64,000 nucleotides of DNA from DASTPP01 sp035762175 (GTDB lineage: Bacteria > Myxococcota_A > Polyangia > Polyangiales > Polyangiaceae), in NCBI GenBank assembly GCA_035762175.1, contig DASTPP010000407.1, forward strand, positions 15,620 through 79,619. Reading direction: 5' to 3'. Within the stretch, counting starts at the first letter, position 1; each line of letters starts with the position of its first letter. This document shows positions 35,397 to 43,348 of this stretch, one piece after another. Under the pieces are notes generated by a model. The model did not search any database, was not told the DNA's origin, and saw nothing but the letters and a program-made list of their open reading frames with translations. The position numbers and the translations under genes were made by a program.

Positions 35397-36208
35397 CCCG
35401 GCCGGGCGAGCTCGCCTGCGCCTTCGTCGTCGAGGCCGCCCGCCGCGCCGCCGGCCCCCGCTGGAGCCAGGGCCGCAGGCCCGAGCCCTTGCCCTGCTCG
35501 AGCGACGACCCCGCGGCGAGGCTCGTCGCGGGCGTGCGCCTTTACCGCGTCGACGAGCCCGCCGCCCGCGCGCTCGTCGGCTGGGCGTCGGGCGAGCGGC
35601 CGGCCGACCTGCTCGACGGCGTGCCGGAGGCCGCCCACGTGCTCGCGCTGCAGGCGCGCGGGCGCCGCTGCGTGTCGCTGCTCGGCGAGGGCACGCCGAC
35701 GGCCCCGCACGCCGACGCGCTCGCCTTCGCCGTCCACGATCTTTGCCACCTCGAGAAGTTCGTCGACCCCGAGCACCACGCGGGCCAGGTCGGCTTCTTC
35801 GCCCTCGCCCGCGGGGCGCTCGGCTCGCCCGGCTGGGCCCGGGCCGAGGCCCGGCTCGACGCCGCGTGGCGCTCGGGGCGCGACGCGGTCGTCGCCGACA
35901 TGAACGGCTCGAGCGTCTTTCTCTTCGCCGCGCTCAAGATGCGCCTGAAGATGGCGGCCCGCCGGCGCCTCGCCCGCGACGAGGGCCGGCCCGCGCCCGA
36001 GGGCGGCCCCCTCGACGCGCGCGAAGAGGCCGCGTTCGACGAGACCTTCGGCGAGCTCCTGGCCGCCTTCGGCCTCGGCGGCGAGCTCGCCCACGCCGCC
36101 CGCCGCCTCTCGGCGAGGCGCGACGACGCCTGGGCCGCGCGCGCGGTGCTCGCGCGCTTCGAAGACGAGGGGCGGGGCGTGCTCGCGCGCCTGGGTTGCA
36201 TCGCGTAA
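35393..36208 (+). CDS. Hypothetical protein with HxxCHxE-type motif
   Basis: 271 residues. TTG 35393 overlaps the exporter stop by 4 bp (TTGA), so translation is likely coupled. Mid-protein AVHDLCHLEKFVDPEHHAGQ (about 116-135) has His, Cys, His, Glu and His-His that could hold a metal. The rest is helical with Ala/Arg-rich ends. No family recognised. Its tight link to the exporter suggests a role in the same pathway. Confidence 0.72.
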   Translation: MTRPGELACAFVVEAARRAAGPRWSQGRRPEPLPCSSDDPAARLVAGVRLYRVDEPAARALVGWASGERPADLLDGVPEAAHVLALQARGRRCVSLLGEGTPTAPHADALAFAVHDLCHLEKFVDPEHHAGQVGFFALARGALGSPGWARAEARLDAAWRSGRDAVVADMNGSSVFLFAALKMRLKMAARRRLARDEGRPAPEGGPLDAREEAAFDETFGELLAAFGLGGELAHAARRLSARRDDAWAARAVLARFEDEGRGVLARLGCIA

Positions 36209-36304
36209 AACTCTACGTTTCGACCGTTGCCCTTGTTGAAACTGAGCGCGGTGGCGATCGTAGGCCTCGGTCGCGCGACCTCTCGCGCGAAAGGAGCGAG
36301 CCCG

Positions 36305-37075
36305 ATGTCTCTCAAGGACCCGAACGTCGTCAACCCCCGCCGGAAGAAGCGCGTCGCCCTCGTGATCGCCAACCCCGCCCGATCGAGCACCACGGGCTGG
36401 CCGGTGGGCTTCTGGTGGAGCGAGCTCACGCACCCCTATTACGCCTTTGCCGAGGCCGGCTACGAGGTCGAGGTCTTCAGCCCCGAGGGCGGCCGCTGCG
36501 AGGCCGACGCGATGAGCGACCCGCGCGACGCGAGCGGCTACTCGTCGGGCGACCTCATCAGCCTGGGCTTTCTCTCGACGCCGAAGCTCGCGGCCCTGGT
36601 CGAGCGGACCAAGAAGGTGTCCGCCATCGACGTCGGCGCCTTCGACGCCGTCGTCGTCGCCGGCGGGCAGGCGCCCGTCTTCGGCTTCGAGGGGGCGACC
36701 GATCTGCACCGCAAGTTCGCCGAGTTCTACGAGGCGGGCAAGATCGCCTGCGCGCTCTGCCACGGCGTCGCCGTCTTGCGCTACGCGAAGCTGTCGAGCG
36801 GCGAGCCGCTCGCGCGCGGCAAGACCGTCACGGGCTTCGCCAACGTCGAAGAAGACTTCGCCGACGAGGCCGTCTGGTCGATGGGGGTCTTGCCCCGGGG
36901 CGAGCACCTGATGCCCTGGCGCATCGAGGACGAGCTCCGGCGGCTCGGCGCCAACTACGTGCAGGGGGGCCTCTGGCGGGGCTTCGCCGTGCGCGACGGC
37001 AACCTCATCACCGGGCAGCAGAACTTCTCGGGCGGCGAGACCGCCGCGCTCGTCCTCGAGGCGCTCGGGCGCTGA
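36305..37075 (+). CDS. DJ-1/PfpI family type 1 glutamine-amidotransferase-like protein
   Basis: 256 residues from ATG 36305, with AAAGGAG about 8-10 bp upstream. The nucleophile elbow is ALCHGVAVLR (Cys about 159), and the family strand FDAVVVAGGQAPVF and tail FSGGETAALVLEAL are present. Related proteins are chaperones, glyoxalases or hydratases. The N-terminus resembles the longer Hsp31-like members with the GWPVGFWWSELTHPYY segment. It follows the unknown gene on the same strand. Confidence 0.88.
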   Translation: MSLKDPNVVNPRRKKRVALVIANPARSSTTGWPVGFWWSELTHPYYAFAEAGYEVEVFSPEGGRCEADAMSDPRDASGYSSGDLISLGFLSTPKLAALVERTKKVSAIDVGAFDAVVVAGGQAPVFGFEGATDLHRKFAEFYEAGKIACALCHGVAVLRYAKLSSGEPLARGKTVTGFANVEEDFADEAVWSMGVLPRGEHLMPWRIEDELRRLGANYVQGGLWRGFAVRDGNLITGQQNFSGGETAALVLEALGR

Positions 37076-37127
37076 GGGCGCGCCGGCGAACCGCGCGGGG
37101 CGGGCGAGGCGGGGCCCCGGCCGGCGC

Positions 37128-38024
37128 TCAGCGCAAGAGCCGGGGCCCGCCCGCGACGGCGGTGAGCATGCGCCACGGCATGCAGTCGCGGTCTTCTTCG
37201 ACGCGAAAGCCGTGCTGGCCGAGCCACGCGGCGTGGTCGCGGTCGTGCCACTCGTCGAGGAAGGGCTCGAACGCGCCGCGCGCGAGCAGGCGGAAGTAGG
37301 CCCCGCGCCAGCCGTGCCGGCGCCACATCGCGAGCAGCGTCTCGCGCGCCTGCTGCGCCGAGGGCTCGACGATGACGAGCCGCCCGCCCGGCCGCACGAT
37401 TCGGCGCAGCTCGGCGAGGGCCCGGTCGGCCGCCTCGCGCGGCATCTCGTGGAAGACGAAGCACGCGGCGGCGCCGTCGAAGTGCCCGTCGGGCAGGCCG
37501 CTCTCTTCGATCACGGCCTGCACGCAGGTGAGCCCGGGCGTCTCGCGCGCCGCCTGCTGCAAGAGGTAGGGCGAGGGCTCGAGCGCCCAGACGTCCGGCA
37601 CGCCGCGCCGCCGCAGCGCCGCCGCCACGTGCCCGGCGCCCGCGCCGACGTCGAGCACGCGCGCGCAATCGGCGAGCCGCTCGGCCATCAGCGCCCGCGC
37701 CTCGACCAGCACGCCGAGCATCACGCGGTCGAAGCCGACGGCGTAGGCGCCCGTCATCGTCTTCGAGAAGTTGCCGTTCGGGAGCTGATGAAACTCTTGC
37801 AAGAGGTAGCCCGGCAGCCGCTCGCGCCCCGGCATGCCCTCGGGCAGGCGCACCGGGCGCGGCCGCCGGGTGACGAGGCGGAGCGCGAGCTCCCACAGGT
37901 TGCGCAGGCCCCGCGGGCGGGCGCGGTCGAGCCAACTGTCGGGCAGCTCGCGGACCGCCCAGTCGGCCGGCTCGAGGGCGCGCACCAGGGCCGGCCCCGT
38001 CGAACGGGCGAGGGCGTTGCTCAC
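37128..38024 (-). CDS. SAM-dependent methyltransferase
   Basis: 298 residues from GTG 38024. Class I fold: motif I VLDVGAGAGHVAAAL (about residues 124-138), motif II DVWALEPS, then FDGAAACFVFHEMPREAADRAL and post-motif III LRRIVRPGGRLVIVEPS. An N-terminal 110-residue region of its own precedes it. The substrate cannot be told; the fold is close to UbiE/arsenite-type enzymes. It converges on the DJ-1 gene and has no same-strand partner. Confidence 0.88.
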   Translation of the reverse strand: MSNALARSTGPALVRALEPADWAVRELPDSWLDRARPRGLRNLWELALRLVTRRPRPVRLPEGMPGRERLPGYLLQEFHQLPNGNFSKTMTGAYAVGFDRVMLGVLVEARALMAERLADCARVLDVGAGAGHVAAALRRRGVPDVWALEPSPYLLQQAARETPGLTCVQAVIEESGLPDGHFDGAAACFVFHEMPREAADRALAELRRIVRPGGRLVIVEPSAQQARETLLAMWRRHGWRGAYFRLLARGAFEPFLDEWHDRDHAAWLGQHGFRVEEDRDCMPWRMLTAVAGGPRLLR

Positions 38025-38110
38025 GGCAACCCGAGAGTATCACGGGGCGCCGCCGCCGACGTCACGCCGATCGACGACGCGGCGCACCGGATCACGAACC
38101 CGACGACGAA

Positions 38111-38142
38111 CCGAAGGCCTGACCGACCGAAGGCCTGACCGA
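38111..38142. repeat. 16-bp tandem duplication
   Basis: CCGAAGGCCTGACCGA at 38111-38126 is repeated exactly at 38127-38142, in the gap between the methyltransferase start and the sigma gene end. Confidence 0.95.
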
Positions 38143-38271
38143 TCGTCACGCTCTGCCGTAGCCTCACAATTGGCCCCGATCGCCGTGGCGAAGGGGCGAG
38201 GTGTGGTGCGTCGGGCGCCGCGCACCCACCGGCCTGAAAATTGCCGCCGGGGCCCAACGGTCGGCCCGCTC

Positions 38272-39690
38272 TCAGCGCGCCGGCGTGCCCTCGCGGCCTC
38301 GGCCCCCGCCCTCGCCCTTGTCGCCGCGGCCCCGGCCCTCGCCCTCGTCGCCACGGCCCCGGCCCTCGCCCTCGTCGCCGCGGCCCCGGCCCTCGCCCTC
38401 GCCCTCGTCGCCGTCGGGCGCGAACGTGACGGGGTAGTTGACCGTCACATACCCGCCGCCGCTCGGCGGCTTGTCGAAGGTGAGCGTCATGAGCGACTCG
38501 CGCGCGCAGCGCTCCATCTCGGCGTCGTTGAGCTCGCCGCCGGGCGCGAAGTCGGCCTCGTCGACCACGCCGCCGACCTCGGGGTCGGCGACGATCGCGA
38601 ACGAGAGCACCAGCTTGCCGGCGAGCTTCGGGCGCTGCGCGAGCGCATTCTGGTAGCACTGGCTCAAGAGCGGGAACATCGCCTCGCGAAACACCTCTTG
38701 AATGTACGAGGCCTCGTAGTGCCCCCGCGGCAAGGGCGTCTCGGCCGCGTCCGCCTCGCCCGGCGCCCGGGCCCCCGCGGCCGCCCCGGCGGCGGCGCGA
38801 GGCGGCGGCGCGGCCGCGCCCGCCGGCGCCCCGCCTTCGCGCCTTCGCAATGAGGCGACGATCTCTTCGCGCATCGCGTCGCGCGCCCGCCGCGCCTCGG
38901 GGTCGCCCGGCCGCGCCTTCGTCGCCGCCTCGGGCCCTCGCGCCGCCGCCTGCCCCGCCGCCTCGATCGGCGGGCCCGGGGGCCCCGGTCGTGACAGCAT
39001 GACGGCCGTGCCGGCGGCCGCAGCCAGGGTCGCGGCGGCGGCCGCGGTCTTCGTCGCTCGGCCCATGATCCATGCCCCTTTCAGTGTGCCTTTCAACCAC
39101 GCCATCCAGCGCGACGCTTCGGGCGCCGCCAGGGGCCAGAGCGCCGCGCACCAGAGCCTGCGCTCGCCGCCGCTCTCGCGATCGAGGCCCTCGCGCAGCC
39201 GCTCGAGCCCCGTCTTGAGCCGCCAGCGCACGGTGCCCGCCGGCGCGCGCTGCAGGCGCGCGATCTCGGCGCACGAGAGGCCCTCGTAATAATGAAGAAG
39301 CAAGGTCGAGCGATACGGCTCGGAGAGCCCCGCGACGAGCTCCGCCAGCAGGCGCTGCGTGCCCAACCGCTCGAGCAACGCCTCGGGCGAGGGCGCTTCC
39401 CCTTCGCCCTCGGCGGCGTAACGCTCGTCGCGAACGACGCGGCGCGTCGCGCCTCGGACGCGCATTCGGGCCGCGTTGCGCAGCACCTCGGCCAACCAGC
39501 GGCGCAGGGGCGGCTCGGGCCCGTCGGGGGCGTCGACGCGGGGCGGGCGGCGCAGGGCCGCGAGCCAGGTCTCTTGGACCAAGTCGTCCGCGTCGCTCGC
39601 GCCGCCGACCAGCGCCGAGGCGAGGCGCCGGAGCCAGGCGGCTTGCGCGAGCAGCTCGTCGGGGCGCAGGGCCCGGGCGTTGTCCGGCAT
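38272..39690 (-). CDS. ECF sigma factor fused to AgmX/PglI-like domain
   Basis: 472 residues. Residues 1-180 are an ECF sigma factor: region 2 (ASDADDLVQETWLAAL) and region 4 (LSEPYRSTLLLHYYEGLSCAEIARL). A membrane segment follows (about 222-240, KTAAAAATLAAAAGTAVML). The C-terminal domain (about 325-420) has the AgmX/PglI C-terminal pattern (YIQEVFREAMFPLLSQCYQN, KLVLSFAIVADPEVGG, CARESLMTLTF, VNYPVTF). The protein ends with a 9-residue DEGEGRGRG repeat. A sigma factor tethered to the membrane with a periplasmic tail is unusual and suggests it is released or sensed directly. ATG 39690. Confidence 0.85.
   Translation of the reverse strand: MPDNARALRPDELLAQAAWLRRLASALVGGASDADDLVQETWLAALRRPPRVDAPDGPEPPLRRWLAEVLRNAARMRVRGATRRVVRDERYAAEGEGEAPSPEALLERLGTQRLLAELVAGLSEPYRSTLLLHYYEGLSCAEIARLQRAPAGTVRWRLKTGLERLREGLDRESGGERRLWCAALWPLAAPEASRWMAWLKGTLKGAWIMGRATKTAAAAATLAAAAGTAVMLSRPGPPGPPIEAAGQAAARGPEAATKARPGDPEARRARDAMREEIVASLRRREGGAPAGAAAPPPRAAAGAAAGARAPGEADAAETPLPRGHYEASYIQEVFREAMFPLLSQCYQNALAQRPKLAGKLVLSFAIVADPEVGGVVDEADFAPGGELNDAEMERCARESLMTLTFDKPPSGGGYVTVNYPVTFAPDGDEGEGEGRGRGDEGEGRGRGDEGEGRGRGDKGEGGGRGREGTPAR
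38305..38405. repeat. 27-bp tandem repeat in the sigma-AgmX 3' end
   Basis: Three full and partial 27-bp units encode the DEGEGRGRG nonapeptide at the extreme C-terminus of the fusion protein. The unit count probably varies between strains. Confidence 0.85.
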
Positions 39691-40086
39691 CGCGTCTCAT
39701 CATGCCAGCGCCGAGCGAAGTGTTGGCTCACGGAGGTCGATTGCCTCCTGCCAGGGCTCGCACAGGGCGACGGCCTCGCGTCATGATCCGCGGGGTGGTC
39801 GATGGCGCACGCGGCAGCTCGCGGCGGCGGATGGCCTTGCGCCGGTGCCTGCGGAGGCTCCGAGCCGATAGGCCATTTGGCCTATTCGTCGCTGCCAGAG
39901 GTTGGCCACATTGTAGTCAGAAGCGCTTCGTGTAAGGGGCAGGCCGCTTGACGACTCACCCATGGCCCCGAGGTTGCAGCCCCGCTCGGCGCGTGGGCAG
40001 CCGCGCCTCGCCGGGGCGCCTGCTCGGGGGTACCCTCGTCGCCGGCCTCGTACGACGGGGCCGGCCCGAGCGGCCCGGAGGCCCCC
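39691..40086. promoter_or_regulatory. Divergent control region of sigma and pseudokinase genes
   Basis: 396 bp with no credible gene, less GC-rich in its middle. At 39868-39885 lies an 18-bp perfect dyad (see next entry). The region must hold the promoters of both divergent genes. Confidence 0.5.
39868..39885. promoter_or_regulatory. Perfect palindrome, operator candidate
   Basis: ATAGGCCATTTGGCCTAT: 8-bp arms around TT, near the centre of the divergent intergenic region, about 180 bp upstream of the sigma start and 200 bp upstream of the kinase start. AT-rich ends make it look like a homodimer binding site. Confidence 0.45.
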
Positions 40087-41283
40087 ATGGCAGGCAAGTT
40101 CGTCCCGATCTGCGAGCTCGGTCAGAGCCCCCTCGGCACCCAGTTCTTGGGCGCCTGCCACGGGCCGGGCGACTACTTCATTCTGCTGACCTATACGCGC
40201 CTGCACGAGGCCCTACCCGATAGCGCCGCGCTCTTCGCGCTGGCCTTCGACGAGCTTCGGGTGGTGGCACGGCTCAACCACCCCAACGTCGAGCAGGTCT
40301 TCGACCTCGGCGCCGACGAAGGCGGGCACTACGTCGTGAGCGAGTACCGCGAGGGGCTGAGCCTCGAGGCGCTCTTCGAGCGGGGCGGGCGCGCGATCGC
40401 GACCGAGGTTTACCTGCGCGTCCTGGCGGACGCCTTGACGGGCTTGCACTACGCGCACGAGCTCTCCGACGACGAGGGCCGGCCCCTCGACGTCGTGCAC
40501 CGCGACCTCGCGGCCGAGCGCGTCTTCGTCACCTGCAGGGGGGAGACGAAGGTGCTCGATTTCGGCATTGCCGCCGTGGCCGGCGCGCTACGTCACGAGC
40601 ACGCGGGCGAGATCGAACGGCGAATCGCCTACCTGGCGCCCGAGCAGCTGCGGGCCGCGCCCGAGGCGTCCCGGCGGGGCGTCGATGTGTTCGCGGCGGG
40701 CGCGCTGCTCTACCGTATTCTGTCGGGGCGGCGCCCCTGGGAGGGCCAAAGCTGGAGCGAGATCGCCGAGCACCTCGCCGGCGGGCGGGTCCCCTCGGTG
40801 CGCGCGGCGGCGCCGCACGCGCCGGCCGAGCTCGTTGCGATCTGCGACAAGGCGCGGGCGCCGGACCCGCGCGACCGCTACCCGACGGCGCTCGCGTTCC
40901 GGCAGGCGATCGAGCGATATCTCGAGCGCTCGGGCGTGCGCCCCACGCACGAACGAATCGGCCTCGTCGTCGCCGAGCTCGGCGCCGACGATCGGGCGAG
41001 GGTGCGCGCGGCCGTCGAAGAATATCTTCGCGAGCACGGCATCGATCTCGGGTCGGGCTTCGGGGTCGGGGGCGCCGGCGCGGCGGAGAAGGGGGCGCCG
41101 GCGGCGCCGGCCGAGCCCCACGGGCACCCCTACCGCGGCAGCGCGAGGGGCGAGGCGAGGGGCGCGGGCCCGCGAAGCGAGGCGGGGTCGAGGCCCGCCG
41201 GGCGCGCGGGCTTGCCGGCGTGGGGGGGCATGACGATCGCGGTCGTGGCGATCGCGTTCGTGGCGGCCTGGCTCGCGCGGTAG
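40087..41283 (+). CDS. Tail-anchored Ser/Thr pseudokinase
   Basis: 398 residues. Kinase-fold residues are there (NHPNVEQVFDLG, HRD 138-140, VLDFGIA with DFG 158-160, YLAPEQ, VFAAGALLYRILSGRRPW), but the glycine loop is degraded (LGQSPLGTQF), no VAIK-type lysine is visible (YFILLTYTRL) and the HRDxxxxN asparagine is Arg145 (HRDLAAER). The protein is therefore probably inactive or atypical and may act as a scaffold. A single C-terminal membrane helix (about 378-396) anchors it with the domain inside. ATG 40087. Confidence 0.82.
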   Translation: MAGKFVPICELGQSPLGTQFLGACHGPGDYFILLTYTRLHEALPDSAALFALAFDELRVVARLNHPNVEQVFDLGADEGGHYVVSEYREGLSLEALFERGGRAIATEVYLRVLADALTGLHYAHELSDDEGRPLDVVHRDLAAERVFVTCRGETKVLDFGIAAVAGALRHEHAGEIERRIAYLAPEQLRAAPEASRRGVDVFAAGALLYRILSGRRPWEGQSWSEIAEHLAGGRVPSVRAAAPHAPAELVAICDKARAPDPRDRYPTALAFRQAIERYLERSGVRPTHERIGLVVAELGADDRARVRAAVEEYLREHGIDLGSGFGVGGAGAAEKGAPAAPAEPHGHPYRGSARGEARGAGPRSEAGSRPAGRAGLPAWGGMTIAVVAIAFVAAWLAR

Positions 41284-41435
41284 CGCCGGGCCGGGGCAGA
41301 GGCCGCCCGGGCACCGCGCGCTCGCCGCGGCTCGGGGTACGTCGTCGTTCGAATCCGCGCCGGCCTCCCACAACCTCGACGCTGGCCTGGGGCGTGCAAT
41401 CCGGGGGGTATCCTAGCCCGAACGGCCCCCCGACC

Positions 41436-42359
41436 ATGCGCAATGCCCTGGTGCTCTTGAACGCGTACGCCGGCTCGCTCCGGCAGGTGCGGGCGGTGCT
41501 CGAGGCGCGCGAGCGCCTGCGGCGCTGGGCGCCGGGCGCCGAGATCGTGATCGCGGGCCGCCCCGAAGAGCTCGCGCCGGCGCTTCAGCGCGCCAAGACC
41601 TCGCCGGCCGAATACATCTTCGTCGGCGGTGGAGACGGAACGCTACGCGGTGTGGCGGAATCGATCGCGGGCACCGGCAAGGTGCTCGGCGTCCTGCCCC
41701 TCGGCACCGTGAACCACTTCGCCCGCCGCCTCGGGCTGCCCCTGGGCCTCGGCGCCGCGCTCTCGGCGCTCGAGGCCGCGCGCCCGAGCATCCTCGGGGC
41801 GGGCGAGGTCAACGGGCGGCTCTTTCTGAACAACTCGACCCTCGGTCTCTACCCGCGGGTCGTTCGGGCGCGCGACCACCTGCGGCACCGGTGCAGCCTC
41901 GCCAAGTGGCCGGCGCTCGCGCGGGCGGGGGCGCGCGCGCTCGCGCGCCCCGAGAGGGCCTGGCTCGAGCTCGTGGGCGACGAGGGGGCGCTCACGCTGC
42001 GCTCGCCCTTCGTGTTCGTGACCAACCACGACTACCTGCTCGGCGCGCTGCCCCTCTTGCCGGGCGGCGTCGGGCCCGACGAGCTCGGCGTCTGCGCCGC
42101 CCCGGCCGAGACCCCCGCGGCGAGGCTCGGCCTGCTCGCGCGCATCGCGACCGGCACGCTCGCCGCGTGCCCCTCGCTGCGGGCCTTCCGCACGCGCTCG
42201 CTCGCCGCCCGCGGCGCCCGCCCGCGGCTGCACGTGACGCTCGACGGCGAGGTGCTGACGCTCGAGTCGCCGCTCGTCTACCGCCCGCGGCCGGGCGTCT
42301 TGCGCGTGCTCGCCCCCCGCGGCGCGCCCGCGCCCGCGCCCGCCCTCTCGACGCCATGA
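41436..42359 (+). CDS. Diacylglycerol/lipid kinase family protein
   Basis: 307 residues, the size of YegS/DgkB-type enzymes. The catalytic GGGDGTLRGVAE motif is at about 66-77 and is followed by GVLPLGTVNHFARRLGLP, the classical nucleotide and lipid-phosphate site. The C-terminal sandwich is complete to VTLDGEVL. It should phosphorylate diacylglycerol or another lipid with ATP. Its stop overlaps the start of the phosphoesterase gene (ATGA), so the two are coupled. Confidence 0.9.
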   Translation: MRNALVLLNAYAGSLRQVRAVLEARERLRRWAPGAEIVIAGRPEELAPALQRAKTSPAEYIFVGGGDGTLRGVAESIAGTGKVLGVLPLGTVNHFARRLGLPLGLGAALSALEAARPSILGAGEVNGRLFLNNSTLGLYPRVVRARDHLRHRCSLAKWPALARAGARALARPERAWLELVGDEGALTLRSPFVFVTNHDYLLGALPLLPGGVGPDELGVCAAPAETPAARLGLLARIATGTLAACPSLRAFRTRSLAARGARPRLHVTLDGEVLTLESPLVYRPRPGVLRVLAPRGAPAPAPALSTP

Positions 42360-43207
42360 AGACCATCGTCCACCTCTCCGACCTGCACTTCGGACGCGTC
42401 GACCGCGAGCTGCTCGGGCCCCTCGTGGCGTGCGTCCGCGAGGCCGAGCCCGACCTCGTGGTCGTCTCGGGCGATCTGACCCAGCGCGCCCGCGACCGCG
42501 AGTTCCGCGCGGCCCGGGCCTTCCTCGACGAGCTGCCCGCGCCGCGCCTCGTCGTGCCCGGCAACCACGACGTGCCGCTCTACAACCCCGTCGCCCGCCT
42601 CTTCTGCGGCCTCTGCGGCTTCCGGCGCCACATCGCCGACGAGATCGCCCCCTTCTACCGCGACGACGAGTGCGCCGTGCTCGGCCTGAACACGGCCCGC
42701 TCGCTCGCCGTCAGCGGCGGCCGCGTCGGGCGGGCGCAGCTGCGCGCCATCGAGCGGCGCCTGCGGGGCCTGCCGCCCGGGCTCGCCAAGGTGCTCGTCA
42801 CCCACCACCCCTTCGACCTGCCCCCCCGATCGCACCACGACAACGTCGTGCGCGGCGCCCGGCGCGCGATCGAGGCGCTCGCCGCGGTCGGCGTCGACGT
42901 CGTCCTCTCGGGGCACGTGCACCAGGCGCACGCCGGCCACTCGGCCACGCGCTTCCGCACCGCGCACCGCGCCTTGCTCCTCGTGCAGGCCGGCACCGCC
43001 ACCTCGATCCGCGTGCGCGGCGAGCCCAACTCGTGGAACGTGGTGCGCCTCGACGGCGGCGCCGTGCGCGTCGAGCGCAAGGCCTGGTCGCCCGAGCGCC
43101 GGCGCTTCGTCTCGGTCGACCACCAGCGCTTCCGGCGGGCGACCTCCGGCTGGTCGTCCGAGGCGGTCGAGGACGTCGGAGCGATCGCGGCGCCCGCCCC
43201 GGCCTGA
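42356..43207 (+). CDS. Calcineurin-like metallophosphoesterase
   Basis: 283 residues. All signature blocks occur: HLSDLHFG (Asp-x-His), VVSGDLTQ (GDxx), VVPGNHD (GNHD), THHPFD and LSGHVHQAH (GHxH). The dinuclear metal centre is therefore intact. Length and order fit the Icc/CpdA-like cyclic nucleotide or lipid-pyrophosphate phosphatases. The 4-bp ATGA overlap with the lipid kinase suggests a shared lipid substrate or turnover step (inference). Confidence 0.9.
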   Translation: MKTIVHLSDLHFGRVDRELLGPLVACVREAEPDLVVVSGDLTQRARDREFRAARAFLDELPAPRLVVPGNHDVPLYNPVARLFCGLCGFRRHIADEIAPFYRDDECAVLGLNTARSLAVSGGRVGRAQLRAIERRLRGLPPGLAKVLVTHHPFDLPPRSHHDNVVRGARRAIEALAAVGVDVVLSGHVHQAHAGHSATRFRTAHRALLLVQAGTATSIRVRGEPNSWNVVRLDGGAVRVERKAWSPERRRFVSVDHQRFRRATSGWSSEAVEDVGAIAAPAPA

Positions 43208-43348
43208 GGTCGAAGGCCGCGGCCGCGTTCCGTCGCCGCTGGAACGCGCGGGTAACGCGGCGCAAACCATTACGCTCTGCGGCAGCGCCCGCCGGCGAAG
43301 CCGCTCGAAAAGTTTCACCGCGGCCGCGGGCCGGGGGTACCCTGCATC

